Of a stretch of DNA of 64,000 nt, positions 44,082-53,899 are shown one piece after another (the first letter of the stretch is position 1; each line of letters opens with the position of its first letter). The position numbers were made by a program, and so were the translations under genes. The stretch is taken from NCBI RefSeq assembly GCF_002197685.1, contig NZ_NBBI01000001.1, forward strand, positions 558,001-622,000. Direction: 5' to 3'. The notes under the pieces were generated by a model that ran no database searches, had not been told where the DNA came from, and saw only the letters and a list, made by a program, of their open reading frames with translations. This DNA comes from Sphingomonas dokdonensis. GTDB lineage: Bacteria > Pseudomonadota > Alphaproteobacteria > Sphingomonadales > Sphingomonadaceae.

Positions 44082-44549
44082 CTATTTCGCGTTCTCAGCG
44101 GCGCGGGTGGCACCGTGCTGCGCCAGGCCGTCGACCAGATCGCGCAAGCCAGCGCGCAATGCATCAATGCCGGCCGGATCCTTGCCGTTCATCAACGTTT
44201 CGGGAACGCGGATCGCGCGTTCGCGCAGCGCCATTCCCTCGGCGGTCAAGCGGATCAGCACGCGACGTTCGTCGCTGGGATCGCGCCGGCGCGTGACCAA
44301 TCCGGCGGTTTCCAGTCGCTTGAGCAAGGGCGTGAGCGTGCCGCTGTCGAGATACAGACGCGCGCCGAGCGCCCCGACCGATTGCGGCTGCTCTTCCCAC
44401 AAGACCAGCATGACGAGATATTGCGGATAGGTGAGGCCGAGCGGCGAGAGCACCGGGCCGTAGAGGCGGTTGATCAGATTGCTGGCGGCATAGAGCGGGA
44501 AGCAAATCTGCCGATCAAGCAGCAGGGGATCGTCGTCATCGGCGTTCAT
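44082..44549 (-). CDS. OhrR/MarR-family peroxide-sensing regulator
   Basis: 155 aa winged-helix repressor. The N-terminus DRQICFPLYAASNLINRLYG carries the redox-active Cys (residue 16) typical of OhrR, and LGLTYPQYLVMLVLWEEQPQ and LYLDSGTLTPLLKRLETAGL followed by RRRDPSDERRVLIRLTAEG are the wing and DNA-reading helices. OhrR controls organic hydroperoxide resistance; no ohr gene lies beside it in this window. Convergent with kdpE. Confidence 0.87.
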   Translation of the reverse strand: MNADDDDPLLLDRQICFPLYAASNLINRLYGPVLSPLGLTYPQYLVMLVLWEEQPQSVGALGARLYLDSGTLTPLLKRLETAGLVTRRRDPSDERRVLIRLTAEGMALRERAIRVPETLMNGKDPAGIDALRAGLRDLVDGLAQHGATRAAENAK

Positions 44550-44627
44550 CGGCGGCTTTATCGCCCATTCCGAGCGCTTTGGCGATATGGCACACCCACG
44601 ATACTGCCTGAGCGGCGGCGTATCCGC

Positions 44628-45422
44628 TCAGCCATGTCCCGAACTGGGGTAAACCATGGCGCGAACGGCGCCGCGGCGATCGAAGCGGGTCCATTCGCCT
44701 TCGGGCTGCGCCAAGCGATCGGCGATCGCATACAGCACCGCGGGGTTCACGGGCAGGCCGAAATGGCTGCCGAACACCTCGATATTGTCGGTGGCGACGC
44801 CATGTTGCTCGACGCAATTGCCCCAGGGCACGACCCCGTCGTCGCGGCTCCAGATGGCGGTGGAGGGCACAGGCAGTGGCGTGTCGCCATCGCGCAGATA
44901 GGCAAGCGAAAGATCGTCGTCGACCTTGTGCCCGCTGATCCATTCGTAGAGGCGCCACACGCGCGTGTCCTTCGGCGTGCCGGCAAAGGGCGCGCCGAGC
45001 GTGATCACCTGACGGATCCGTGACGGGGCACGGCGGCAGATCGCGCGCGCCATGATGCCGCCGAGGCTCCAGCCAATCAGGCTGATCGGGCGGTGCTGGC
45101 GATCGTGGATCGCCGCGATCCGGGCGAGCAGCTTCTCGCCCTCCTCGCCGACCGAACGTGGGCCGTGATTGCGACCGAGATCCCAGCCATGCGCATCATA
45201 GCCGAGATGGTGGAGATAGGTGCGCAGCACGCGCGTGGCGCTGTCCGAGGCGTTGAAGCCGGGGATCACGAGCACCGAATGGCCATCGCCGCGCGGCGCC
45301 ATGGCGAGCGCAGGTGCCGCCCAGGGCAGCATGCCGAACTCCGCCAGCGCACGCGGCAGCTCGGTGAGCCCCAGCAGGGCGGAAGGCCGCTTGCCCGACC
45401 GTCGTGCGCCAAAAACGTTCAT
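44628..45422 (-). CDS. Alpha/beta hydrolase (lipase-like)
   Basis: 264 aa. Nucleophile elbow SLIGWSLGGIMARAI, oxyanion region VLVIPGFNASDSATRVLRTY, Asp in IWSRDDGVVPW, and a His in the FGSHFGLPVNPAV segment. YDAHGWDLGRNHGPR is typical of the PGAP1/esterase-like group of sphingomonads. No signal peptide. Substrate unknown. Transcribed alone, 78 bp upstream of the OhrR-like gene on the same strand. Confidence 0.87.
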   Translation of the reverse strand: MNVFGARRSGKRPSALLGLTELPRALAEFGMLPWAAPALAMAPRGDGHSVLVIPGFNASDSATRVLRTYLHHLGYDAHGWDLGRNHGPRSVGEEGEKLLARIAAIHDRQHRPISLIGWSLGGIMARAICRRAPSRIRQVITLGAPFAGTPKDTRVWRLYEWISGHKVDDDLSLAYLRDGDTPLPVPSTAIWSRDDGVVPWGNCVEQHGVATDNIEVFGSHFGLPVNPAVLYAIADRLAQPEGEWTRFDRRGAVRAMVYPSSGHG

Positions 45423-45492
45423 GCGCGTTCACCCACTGCCATGTTGCCGCAGCAAGGTGCGGATCGGCGGCGGATTGTGCAAGGTGCGTGCG

Positions 45493-46947
45493 CTACGGCT
45501 GCGGCTCCGACACCAAAACGGGCGCGGGCGCCTGACCGGTCGCCGGCACGGTCAATTGCGAGTCGCCGCCGAGCGTGCGGTACAAGGTGACGAGATTGGT
45601 GGCTCGGATCAGGCGCGTCTGCACCAGCGATTGCTGCGCGGCGAACAGCGAGCGCTGCGCGTCCAGCGAGGAGAGGAACGGATCGATGCCGCCACGATAG
45701 CGCGCCTGCGCGAGGCGATAGGTGTCCGCCGCCGCGGCAGCGAACCGCTCGTTGGCGGCAAGCTCGTCGGTGATGGTGCCGCGCCGCGCGAGCGCATCGG
45801 CCACTTCGCGAAAGGCGACCTGGATCGTGCCCTCGTATGCGGCGAGTGCGGCCTGTTGCTGCGCCTCGGTCTGCGCGACGCCGGCGCGACCCGCACTCGC
45901 GCGGAAGATCGGGTAGGCAACGTTGGCGCTTGCCGATTTGGTGAGCGAATCGCTGCTGATCAGCGAGGACAGCGCCGTGCTGGCCAGGCTGAACAATCCC
46001 GTCAGCGAGATCGTCGGGAACAGCGCGGCGCGGGCGGCGCCGATTTCGGCATTGGCGGCGCGCAGGTCATATTCCGCTTGCACGACATCCGGCCGGCGCA
46101 GCAGCACGCGGCTGTCGAGGCCGGCGGGCAATTCGCCGATCGTGGCGGCAGCCTGTTCGATCGGTGGCGGCAGCAGCGCCGGATCCACGGTGTCGCCGAC
46201 CAGTAGCTGGAGCGCGTTCACATCCTGCGCAAGCGCGGTGCGCTGACTGGCGATGCTCGCCTCGGCGGTGGCGAGGATCTGCTCCGCCTGGCGAAGGTCC
46301 GTCCGGGCGGCGATGCCGCCCTCCACGCGGGCGCGGGTGAGCGTGACCGAGCGGCGCGCGATCGCGGCGGTCTCTTCGGCGAGTTGCAGCAGGCTCTGGT
46401 CGGCGGCGTGGGTCAGCCATGCGCTGGCGACGTCGCCGGTGAGCGTCAGGCGGACGGCGCGTGCCGCCGCTTCCTGCCCGAAATACCGCGCCAGGGCCGC
46501 GTCGCCGAGCGACTGCGCGCGGCCGAACAGGTCGAGCTCGAAGGCGTTGACGCCGACGGAGGTTTGGTAGGTGGTGCCGCCGACCGTGAAATTGCCGCCG
46601 GCCGCGCCCGCGCCGATCTCGCGCCGGGTGACGGTGCCGCCGGCCGTAATCGTAGGAAACAGCTCTGCCCGCTGGATACGATATTGCGCGCGCGCGGCGG
46701 CGATGTTGGCGACGCTGACGCGCAGATCGCGATTGTTGGTGAGCGCCTGGTCGATCAGGCGCTGCAATCGCGGGTCGCGGAAGACATCGCGGTAGGTCAC
46801 GCTCGGCAGGCTTGCCTCGCTTTGCCGCAGATAGGCATCGCCCGTCGGCCAGGACGCGGGGATTGGCGGTGCGGGCCGGACGTATTTGGGTGCCATGCTG
46901 CACCCGGCGAGCGCGCTGCCCAGCAGGAGGGGAAGAATGGCGCGCAT
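45493..46947 (-). CDS. Outer-membrane factor of the RND efflux system (TolC/OprM, NodT family)
   Basis: 484 aa lipoprotein: MRAILPLLLGSALAGCSMAP with lipidation Cys at 16. Two repeated outer-membrane-efflux domains follow, with NRDLRVSVANIAAARAQYRI, GVNAFELDLFGRAQSL, LRRPDVVQAEYDLRAANAEI and GAARAALFPTISLTG. It forms the exit duct of the pump. Its ATG overlaps the TGA of the permease gene (ATGA). The open frame extends far upstream within the permease gene, but the lipobox fixes this start. Confidence 0.95.
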   Translation of the reverse strand: MRAILPLLLGSALAGCSMAPKYVRPAPPIPASWPTGDAYLRQSEASLPSVTYRDVFRDPRLQRLIDQALTNNRDLRVSVANIAAARAQYRIQRAELFPTITAGGTVTRREIGAGAAGGNFTVGGTTYQTSVGVNAFELDLFGRAQSLGDAALARYFGQEAAARAVRLTLTGDVASAWLTHAADQSLLQLAEETAAIARRSVTLTRARVEGGIAARTDLRQAEQILATAEASIASQRTALAQDVNALQLLVGDTVDPALLPPPIEQAAATIGELPAGLDSRVLLRRPDVVQAEYDLRAANAEIGAARAALFPTISLTGLFSLASTALSSLISSDSLTKSASANVAYPIFRASAGRAGVAQTEAQQQAALAAYEGTIQVAFREVADALARRGTITDELAANERFAAAAADTYRLAQARYRGGIDPFLSSLDAQRSLFAAQQSLVQTRLIRATNLVTLYRTLGGDSQLTVPATGQAPAPVLVSEPQP

Positions 46948-49900
46948 CACGATTGCTCCAGGTGCGGCGTGCCGCCCGGCGGCTCGTTCAGGTCGGCGGG
47001 CGGATGAAAGCCCGGTTCCTTGCCGCGCATCTTCGCCATGCCGTCGCGGAAGCCGCGGCGCACCATCACGAAGAACAGCGGGATGTAGAAGATCGCCAGC
47101 ACCGTTGCGGTGAACATGCCGCCGATCACCGCCGTGCCGATCGCGATGCGGCTGTTGGCGCCCGCGCCGGTGGAGATCGCCAGCGGCAGCACGCCGAAGA
47201 TGAAAGCGAGGCTGGTCATGAGGATCGGGCGCAAGCGGATGCGCGCGGCGGTGAGCGCGGCATCGATGACGCGTGCGCCCTTTTTCTCTTCCTGCTCGGC
47301 GAACTCGATCATCAAAATAGCGTTTTTCGCCGCCAGCCCCATGGTCGTGAGCAGCCCGATCTGGAGGTACACGTCGTTGGTCAGCCCGCGCAGCGTGACG
47401 AAAGCGACGGCGCCGATCAGCCCCAGCGGAATGACGAGCAGCACGGCCAGCGGGATCGACCAGCTTTCGTACAGCGCCGCGAGGCATAGAAAGACGACGA
47501 TGATCGACAGGCCGTAGAGCAAGGGCGCCTGACCGGACGACAGGCGTTCCTGATAGGAAATGCCGGCCCAGGCGACGCTGGTGCCCGGGATCTGCGAGGC
47601 GAGCTCCTCAATCCGCGCCATCGCGTCACCCGAACTGCCGCCGCCAGCGGCCGAGCCCTCGAACTCGAACGACTGAACGCCATTGAAGCGCGAAATGGTG
47701 GTCGGCGCCTGCGACCAGCTGGTGGTGGCAAAGCTGGAGAATGGCGCCATCTGCCCGTTCGAGCCGCGCACGAACCATTGGTAGAGCGAATCCGGGTCGT
47801 CGCGATATTCGGCGTCGCCCTGCACATAGACGCGCTTCACCCGGCCGCGATCGATGAAATCGTTGACGTAGCGGCCGCCCCAGGCGGTGGAGAGGGTGGT
47901 GTTCACATCGGTCTGCGCAATGCCGAGCGCGGCGATCCGCTGGGCATCGGTGTTGACGCGCAGCGTGCCGATGTCGGGCAACTCGCTCAGGCGCACGCCG
48001 GTAAGCTGCGAATCATTGTTCGCCAGCGCCAGCAGCTTGTCGCGCGCGGCGGCGAACTTCTCCGTGGAAAGCCCGCCGGTGTTGAGCAGCTCCATGGTGA
48101 AGCCCTCGGACTGACCGAGGCCGCGGATCGCCGGCGGCACGAGCGCGAAGACCTGCGCATCGCGGAAGGCGCGGAATGCGGCGGCGGCGCGCGCGACGAT
48201 GGCGTCGGCGGTGTTCTCCTTACCCTTGCGCTCCGCCCAGTCGGTCAGCGAGATAAAGCCACGGCCGGTATTCTGGCCCGACGCGCCGCCGCCGCCGCCG
48301 GCGACCGTCAGCATCGTGCGTACGTTGCCCTTTTCATAGGTCTGGAAATAGCGCTCGACCGACTGCTGCACTTCCTCGGTGCGGCTGCGTGTCGCGCCTG
48401 CGGGAAGGCGGAACACCACCTGAGCGCCGCCCTGATCCTCGGTCGGCAGGAAGCCGGTGGGCAGCCGCAGGAACAGCACGGCCAACAAGGCCACCACGAC
48501 GAGGTACACGCCAAGGAACAGCCATTTGCGGTCGACCACGCGCTGCACCCAGCCGACGTAGCGTTCGGTGCCTCGCTCGAAATTGCGGTTGAACCAGTCG
48601 CTGGCCCGGCCGAGTCGATCCGAAACCCAGGTGAAGCGTCGGGCGAGCCATGACGGCTCTTCTTGGTCTTCCTTCGCATGCCGTTGCTTCAGCAAGGTGG
48701 TGGTGAGCGCGGGAGACAGAACGATCGCCACCGCCACCGACAGGATCATCGCGGAGATGACGGTGAGCGAGAACTGACGGTAGATAACGCCAGTCGAGCC
48801 GCCGAAGAACGCCATCGGCAGGAACACCGCCGACAGGACCAGCGCGATCGCGACCAGTGCGACGGTGATCTCGCGCATTGATTCGATCGTCGCCTCGCGC
48901 GGCGTCAAGGTCGGGTTTTCTTCGAGCAGGCGCTCGACGTTTTCCACCACCACGATCGCGTCGTCGACGAGGAGGCCGATCGCAAGCACGAGGCCGAACA
49001 GCGTCAGCGTGTTGATCGAGAAGCCGGCAAGATAGAAGACCGCAAAGGTGCCGAGCAGCACGACCGGGACTGCGATGGTGGGGATCAGCGTCGCACGCCA
49101 GCTTTGCAGAAACACGAACATGACGATGACGACGAGGATGATTGCCTCGATCAGCGTCTTCACCACCTCGTCGATCGACAGCTTGATGAAGTCGGTGGAA
49201 TCGTTGGCGTAGGCGATGCGGATGTTGGGCGGGTAGGTCTTGGCGACGCGCGCGATTTCCGCCTTCACCAGCTCCGCCGTAGCGAGGGCGTCGGCGCCGG
49301 GGGCGAGCAGCACCGCAATGCCGGCGCCAGGATGCCCGTTGATCCGGCTGGCGGCACTATAGTTCTCCGCGCCGAGTTCCACGCGCGCGACATCGCCGAC
49401 CCGCACCGTCGCGCCCGACGGCAGGGTCTTGAGCAGAATATCGCGGAACTGCTGGGGAAATTGCAGGCGTGACTGCGCCGTGACGGTGGCGTTCAGCATC
49501 TGCTCGTTGGGCATCGGCTGACCGCCGATCTCACCAGCTGCCACTTCGGTATTCTGCGTCTGGATGGCCGAGATCACGTCGCCGGGCATCAGCTGGTAAC
49601 TGGCGAGCCGCGCCGGATCGAGCCAGATGCGCATCGCATATTGCGAGCCGAACACGTTGGTGTCGCCCACACCCTGAACCCGGCCGAGCGGATCCTGGAG
49701 GGTGGAAGCCATCAGGTCCGACACGTCCCGGTTCGTCAGCTTGTCGGTGATGTCATAGACGCCGGCGATCAGGAGAAAGTCCGGGTTGGACTTGCGCACC
49801 CGGATGCCTTGCTGCTGCACCTGCGTCGGCAGGCGCGTGATCGCCTGCTGCAACTGGTTCTGCACCTGCACCTGCGCAATGTCAGGATCGGTGCCCTTCT

Positions 49901-50183
49901 CGAACGTGGCGTTGATCGACACCGACCCGCGCGACGTCGACGACGAGCTGAAATACAGCAGCCCGTCGATGCCGGTCAGCTGTTGCTCCAAGATCTGTGT
50001 GACCGAATTTTCGATGGTCTCGGCGTTTGCGCCGGGATAGCTCGCGCTGATCGACACCTGCGGCGGCGCGACGTCGGGATATTGCGCGATGGGCAGGCTC
50101 AGGATCGCGCCGAAGCCCGCCATCATCACGATGATTGCAAGCACCCATGCGAAAATCGGTCGATCGATGAAGATGCGCGACAT
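46947..50183 (-). CDS. RND multidrug efflux permease (HAE1, AcrB/MexB-like)
   Basis: 1078 aa, twelve transmembrane helices with two large periplasmic loops. N-terminal MSRIFIDRPIFAWVLAIIVM, the proton-relay motif ALAIGLLVDDAIVVVENVER (two Asp in helix 4; here VLAIGLLVDDAIVVVENVER), and LTTMGLAAKNAILMIEFAEQ in helix 10 are diagnostic. Exports drugs, dyes or solvents using the proton gradient. The gene order adaptor, permease, outer-membrane factor on one strand, each overlapping the next by a few bases, marks one operon. Confidence 0.96.
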   Translation of the reverse strand: MSRIFIDRPIFAWVLAIIVMMAGFGAILSLPIAQYPDVAPPQVSISASYPGANAETIENSVTQILEQQLTGIDGLLYFSSSSTSRGSVSINATFEKGTDPDIAQVQVQNQLQQAITRLPTQVQQQGIRVRKSNPDFLLIAGVYDITDKLTNRDVSDLMASTLQDPLGRVQGVGDTNVFGSQYAMRIWLDPARLASYQLMPGDVISAIQTQNTEVAAGEIGGQPMPNEQMLNATVTAQSRLQFPQQFRDILLKTLPSGATVRVGDVARVELGAENYSAASRINGHPGAGIAVLLAPGADALATAELVKAEIARVAKTYPPNIRIAYANDSTDFIKLSIDEVVKTLIEAIILVVIVMFVFLQSWRATLIPTIAVPVVLLGTFAVFYLAGFSINTLTLFGLVLAIGLLVDDAIVVVENVERLLEENPTLTPREATIESMREITVALVAIALVLSAVFLPMAFFGGSTGVIYRQFSLTVISAMILSVAVAIVLSPALTTTLLKQRHAKEDQEEPSWLARRFTWVSDRLGRASDWFNRNFERGTERYVGWVQRVVDRKWLFLGVYLVVVALLAVLFLRLPTGFLPTEDQGGAQVVFRLPAGATRSRTEEVQQSVERYFQTYEKGNVRTMLTVAGGGGGASGQNTGRGFISLTDWAERKGKENTADAIVARAAAAFRAFRDAQVFALVPPAIRGLGQSEGFTMELLNTGGLSTEKFAAARDKLLALANNDSQLTGVRLSELPDIGTLRVNTDAQRIAALGIAQTDVNTTLSTAWGGRYVNDFIDRGRVKRVYVQGDAEYRDDPDSLYQWFVRGSNGQMAPFSSFATTSWSQAPTTISRFNGVQSFEFEGSAAGGGSSGDAMARIEELASQIPGTSVAWAGISYQERLSSGQAPLLYGLSIIVVFLCLAALYESWSIPLAVLLVIPLGLIGAVAFVTLRGLTNDVYLQIGLLTTMGLAAKNAILMIEFAEQEEKKGARVIDAALTAARIRLRPILMTSLAFIFGVLPLAISTGAGANSRIAIGTAVIGGMFTATVLAIFYIPLFFVMVRRGFRDGMAKMRGKEPGFHPPADLNEPPGGTPHLEQS

Positions 50184-51454
50184 CAGTCGCCTTTGCCTTT
50201 GGCCTTTTGCTGCTGCTTCAGCTGCTCGGGCGAGGGGGGCTTGGGCTGCTGCGGCGTATTGGCCGGAACTGGCTTGACCGAAGCATTGTCACTGAGGTTC
50301 GCGGTGCCTTGCGTGATGACCTTGTCGCCGGCACGCAGCCCGCCGGTCACCACCCAATCAGCGCCTTCGGTGCGCACGGTTTCGACCTTGCGCTGCTGAA
50401 CCTTGTTGTTCTGGCCGACCAGCCAGACGGTGGCGTTGCCTTGCGGATCGCGCGATACCGCCTGCTGCGGCACCAGGAACGCGTTGGTCTCGATCGCCTG
50501 GGCAAACACCGCGCGAACGAACATGCCCGGTAGCAGCAACCCGTTGGGATTGGGAAAGCGGGCGCGCAGGGTGACGGTGCCGGTCTGTTGGTCAACCACC
50601 ACTTCGCTGAATTCCACCACACCGGTGGCGCCGTAGTCGCTGCCGTCTTCCAGCTTCAGGCGAACGGTGGCGTTGGCGGGCAGCACGCCGCCGGCGGCCA
50701 TGCGGCGTCGCAATTGCAGCAGATCGGCGGCGGACTGCTGGATGTCGACAAAGATCGGGTCGAGCTGCTGGATGGTGGCGAGCGGATCGGCCTGGCTGGT
50801 TGTCACCAGCGCGCCGACGGTGAAGATCGAGCGGCCGATCCGGCCGGTGATCGGCGCGGGAACGGTGGTGAAGCGCAGGTTCACCCGCGCGGTTTCGAGC
50901 TGCGCGCGATTTTGGGCGATGCTTGCTTCGGCCTGGCGCTGGGATGCGACAGCATCGGTATAATCCTGCTTGCTGACCGCCTCGATCTCGGCGAGCGGGC
51001 GGAACCGGTCCGCACGAACCCGCGCGGCCTCTGCCGTAGCGCGTGCGCTGGCGACATTCGCCGATGCTTCATTCACGGCGGCGCGGTAAAGGCTGGGATC
51101 GATCTGGTAGAGCGGCTGCCCGCGTTGGACGATCGTGCCTTCCTTGAAGAAGCGCTTTTGAATGACGCCGCTGACCTGCGGGCGGACCTCCGAGCTTTGA
51201 TAGGCAACGGTGCGGCCTGCGAGCTCGGTTACCAGCGGGACGCTGGTTTGCCGCACGACGACGAAGCCGACCTGCACCGGGCCGCCGCGCCCACCGCCGG
51301 GACCGCCGCCCTCAGGTTGTTCACCCTTGCCGCTGCACGCCGCCAGCGCCATCGCGGCGGCGAGCGCCAGCGCTCTGGCGGCGGGTTGGAAATGGAGCCG
51401 AATCTGCTCACCTTTTTGTTGATCTAGTTCGCAGCAACCGGGCGCACGAAACAT
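50183..51454 (-). CDS. RND efflux periplasmic adaptor (AcrA/MexA-like lipoprotein)
   Basis: About 423 aa. A lipobox LAAAMALAAC is followed by a Gly-rich linker, then the membrane-fusion layout: PVTELAGRTVAYQSSEVRPQ-like lipoyl half (VTELAGRTVAYQSSEVRPQV), alpha-hairpin VASARATAEAARVRADRFRP, VPAPITGRIGRSIFTVGALV, and barrel domain VRLKLEDGSDYGATG. The Lys/Gln-rich tail is unusual. The start is uncertain: the ATG at 51454 is taken, but the signal peptide seems to begin about 20 codons later, where AAAAAGGTGAG stands in front of a non-ATG codon. Divergent from tamA. Confidence 0.9.
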   Translation of the reverse strand: MFRAPGCCELDQQKGEQIRLHFQPAARALALAAAMALAACSGKGEQPEGGGPGGGRGGPVQVGFVVVRQTSVPLVTELAGRTVAYQSSEVRPQVSGVIQKRFFKEGTIVQRGQPLYQIDPSLYRAAVNEASANVASARATAEAARVRADRFRPLAEIEAVSKQDYTDAVASQRQAEASIAQNRAQLETARVNLRFTTVPAPITGRIGRSIFTVGALVTTSQADPLATIQQLDPIFVDIQQSAADLLQLRRRMAAGGVLPANATVRLKLEDGSDYGATGVVEFSEVVVDQQTGTVTLRARFPNPNGLLLPGMFVRAVFAQAIETNAFLVPQQAVSRDPQGNATVWLVGQNNKVQQRKVETVRTEGADWVVTGGLRAGDKVITQGTANLSDNASVKPVPANTPQQPKPPSPEQLKQQQKAKGKGD

Positions 51455-51554
51455 TATACCGTGATCTCCGCAGCGTGCGATGAGGACGGGGCGGCGAGGG
51501 TCACCGTGCCGTGTGGGTGGTCGGGTAATCACTTTTGCGACGACTTGCCAGCCT

Positions 51555-51574
51555 CAACATGTCGCAACATGTCG
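51555..51574. promoter_or_regulatory. Tandem 10-bp direct repeat between the efflux operon and tamA
   Basis: CAACATGTCG occurs twice in direct tandem, each containing the palindrome ACATGT. The 10-bp period puts both on the same face of the helix. It lies 100 bp upstream of the adaptor gene and 105 bp upstream of tamA, so it could regulate either direction. Confidence 0.4.
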
Positions 51575-51679
51575 CGCCGGTAACAGCCTTTGTCAGGTAT
51601 GAAACCAAAGCGGCAGAAGCGCGTTAACCGCCGGGGGCAAGATCGAAATATCGATGGTCCCGGTTGAAAAGGGGCCGAT

Positions 51680-53899
51680 GTGAGTTTCAATTCGGGGTGT
51701 CACCGCTGGCTTGCCGTCGCGTTGCTGGCTGCTTCGTCCGGCGCGACGGCGCAAATGGCGAAGCCGGGTACGGCGCCGGCGCAAGGGCCTGATGCGCCGA
51801 AAGAAGCGGTGTCTAAACGCGACACCGCTGATGACGCCGCCGGCCCGATCATTCCCGACGCAACGTTCGATGCTGCGCTGCCGCCGCTGTCGAGCGACCT
51901 GAACGCGCCGTTGGAGCCGATGCCGGCTCTCTCGGAGGCGCCGCCTTCTACCTTTCCCGCGCCCGTCGGTGCCACGCCCGCTACGGCCGAGCCGGCGCCC
52001 GTGACCGGTGAGCCCGCGATCGCGCCGCAAACTGCCGTCGAGTTGCAGCAGCCGCTGCCGCCCCTGAGCGCGACGCAAACCGTGCCGCTGGAGACGGACG
52101 TTGACGTCGCCGAGGCGAACCGTCCTGAAATCCGGTATGAGATGGCGGTGCGTGGCCTGAAGGAGATTGGGCTGGAGGACGAATTCAAGTCTTTGTCCGC
52201 CCTGAAGGACGGCGACGGCAAGGCGGCGAACAGCACGCAGGTGAGTGCGCGCGCCCGCGAGGACGAGCAACTCGCGGTACGGCTGATGAAATCGATCGGC
52301 TATTACGACGGCGTGGCAAGTTCCGCGCTGGAAACGGTCGGCACCGAGCCGGGGCGCCTGCGCGCCGTGCTGACGGCGACGCCGGGCAAACTTTACAAGC
52401 TGGGTGACATCACCGTGGTCGCAGGGCCGACGGTGCCACCCAATCTCGTGCGCGATCAGCTTCCGCTCAAGACCGGCGATCCGCTGGAGGCGGCTCGGGT
52501 GCAAGGCGCCGAGGCGAATGTCGCACTGGTGCTGCCGCAGCGCGGATACCCCTTTGTCGACATCGGCGATCGCGACATCCTGCTGGATGAAGAGACGCTG
52601 ACCGGCGATTACACGCTGCCGGTGGAGACGGGGCCGCGCTCTTCGTTCGGCGTGTTGCGAACGGAAGGCGAGGCGGTTTTCGACCTCGAGCATCTCAGCA
52701 TCTTTCCGCGGTTCAAGCAGGGCGAGTTGTACGACACGCGCAAGCGCGACGATCTGCGCGAGGCGCTGGTGGCGACGGGCCTGTTCGGCACGGTCGGCGT
52801 GGAGCCGGTGCGGACCGGGCGCCCGGGGCCGGACGGGACGGAGCAGGTCGACCTCTTGGTGCGCCAATCCAAGGGGCTGTGGCGCAGCCTTGCCGGGAGT
52901 GGCGGCTACGGTACCGGCGAGGGCGTGAAGCTGGAAGGGTCGTGGACCCACCGGAACCTGTTCCCGCCCGAAGGCGCGCTGATCCTGACGGCGATTGCGG
53001 GCACGCAGCAACAAGGCGCCTCGGCAACGCTCCGGCGGCAGAATGCGGGACGGCGCGATCGGACCTTTTCGACGGGCATCGCAGCGAACCACCAGACCTA
53101 TGACGCCTTCGACGCGTTCACCGGCACGGCTTTCATTCGCTGGGCGTATGATTCGACGCCGATCTGGCAAAAGCGCTTCACTTATGCGTTTGGCGCCGAG
53201 CTGACGGGAACGAACGAGCGCGTCTTCGACTTCGATCTGAACGAGCGCGTGCGCCGCACCTATGGCATCGCGGCGCTGCCGACGCAGGCCGTTTGGGATA
53301 CGTCCGACGACCTGCTCAACCCAACGCGCGGCTATCGCCTGAAGGTGAATATCAGCCCGGAAACGTCGGTGCAGGATTCGGTGCGGCCCTATGCCCGCAC
53401 GATGATCGAGGGCACGTTCTATTATCCGGTGAGCGACAGCCTGGTGATCGCCGGGCGGGCGCGCGCCGGCTCGATCTTCGGCATCGATCGCGACGATCTT
53501 GCGCCATCGCGGCGTTATTACGGCGGCGGCGGTGGATCGGTGCGCGGCTATGGTTTCCAGCGGCTCGGCCCGTTCGAGCCGGTGTCGTCGCTGGTGCCCA
53601 ACGAGGATGGTGAGATCGACATCGGGGATCTGCGCCCGGTGGGTGGCCGCAGCTTGAACGAATTCGCGCTCGAGGCGCGCTACCGCTTCGGCAATTTCGG
53701 CATCGTGCCGTTTATCGATGCCGGCAACGCTTATGAGAGCACCTTCCCCAAGGGCTCCGACCTGCGCTTCGGCGCGGGCATCGGCGGGCGATTTTACACC
53801 AATTTCGGGCCAATGCGCGTCGACATCGCGACGCCGTTGAACCCGCGAGAGGGCGACGGAAGAGTCGCCCTTTATGTCTCGATCGGACAGGCGTTCTGA
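51680..53899 (+). CDS. tamA: Outer-membrane assembly protein TamA (BamA/Omp85 family)
   Basis: 739 aa. Signal peptide (WLAVALLAASSGATAQMAKP), a Pro/Ala-rich low-complexity region to about residue 145, POTRA domains with GLKEIGLEDEFKSL and LYKLGDITVVAGPTVPPNLV, and a 16-strand barrel starting near 420 and ending GDGRVALYVSIGQAF with terminal Phe. GGGGSVRGYGFQRLGP is the conserved VRGF-type motif of strand lid loop L6. With TamB it inserts autotransporters and other outer-membrane proteins. Start GTG at 51680 follows AAAAGGGG. Its TGA overlaps the tamB ATG (TGATG). Confidence 0.92.
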   Translation: MSFNSGCHRWLAVALLAASSGATAQMAKPGTAPAQGPDAPKEAVSKRDTADDAAGPIIPDATFDAALPPLSSDLNAPLEPMPALSEAPPSTFPAPVGATPATAEPAPVTGEPAIAPQTAVELQQPLPPLSATQTVPLETDVDVAEANRPEIRYEMAVRGLKEIGLEDEFKSLSALKDGDGKAANSTQVSARAREDEQLAVRLMKSIGYYDGVASSALETVGTEPGRLRAVLTATPGKLYKLGDITVVAGPTVPPNLVRDQLPLKTGDPLEAARVQGAEANVALVLPQRGYPFVDIGDRDILLDEETLTGDYTLPVETGPRSSFGVLRTEGEAVFDLEHLSIFPRFKQGELYDTRKRDDLREALVATGLFGTVGVEPVRTGRPGPDGTEQVDLLVRQSKGLWRSLAGSGGYGTGEGVKLEGSWTHRNLFPPEGALILTAIAGTQQQGASATLRRQNAGRRDRTFSTGIAANHQTYDAFDAFTGTAFIRWAYDSTPIWQKRFTYAFGAELTGTNERVFDFDLNERVRRTYGIAALPTQAVWDTSDDLLNPTRGYRLKVNISPETSVQDSVRPYARTMIEGTFYYPVSDSLVIAGRARAGSIFGIDRDDLAPSRRYYGGGGGSVRGYGFQRLGPFEPVSSLVPNEDGEIDIGDLRPVGGRSLNEFALEARYRFGNFGIVPFIDAGNAYESTFPKGSDLRFGAGIGGRFYTNFGPMRVDIATPLNPREGDGRVALYVSIGQAF

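Noticed and set aside
51593..53170. 525-codon minus-strand frame opposite tamA
   Set aside because: Arg/Leu-rich shadow frame; TamA on the other strand has complete signal, POTRA and barrel features.
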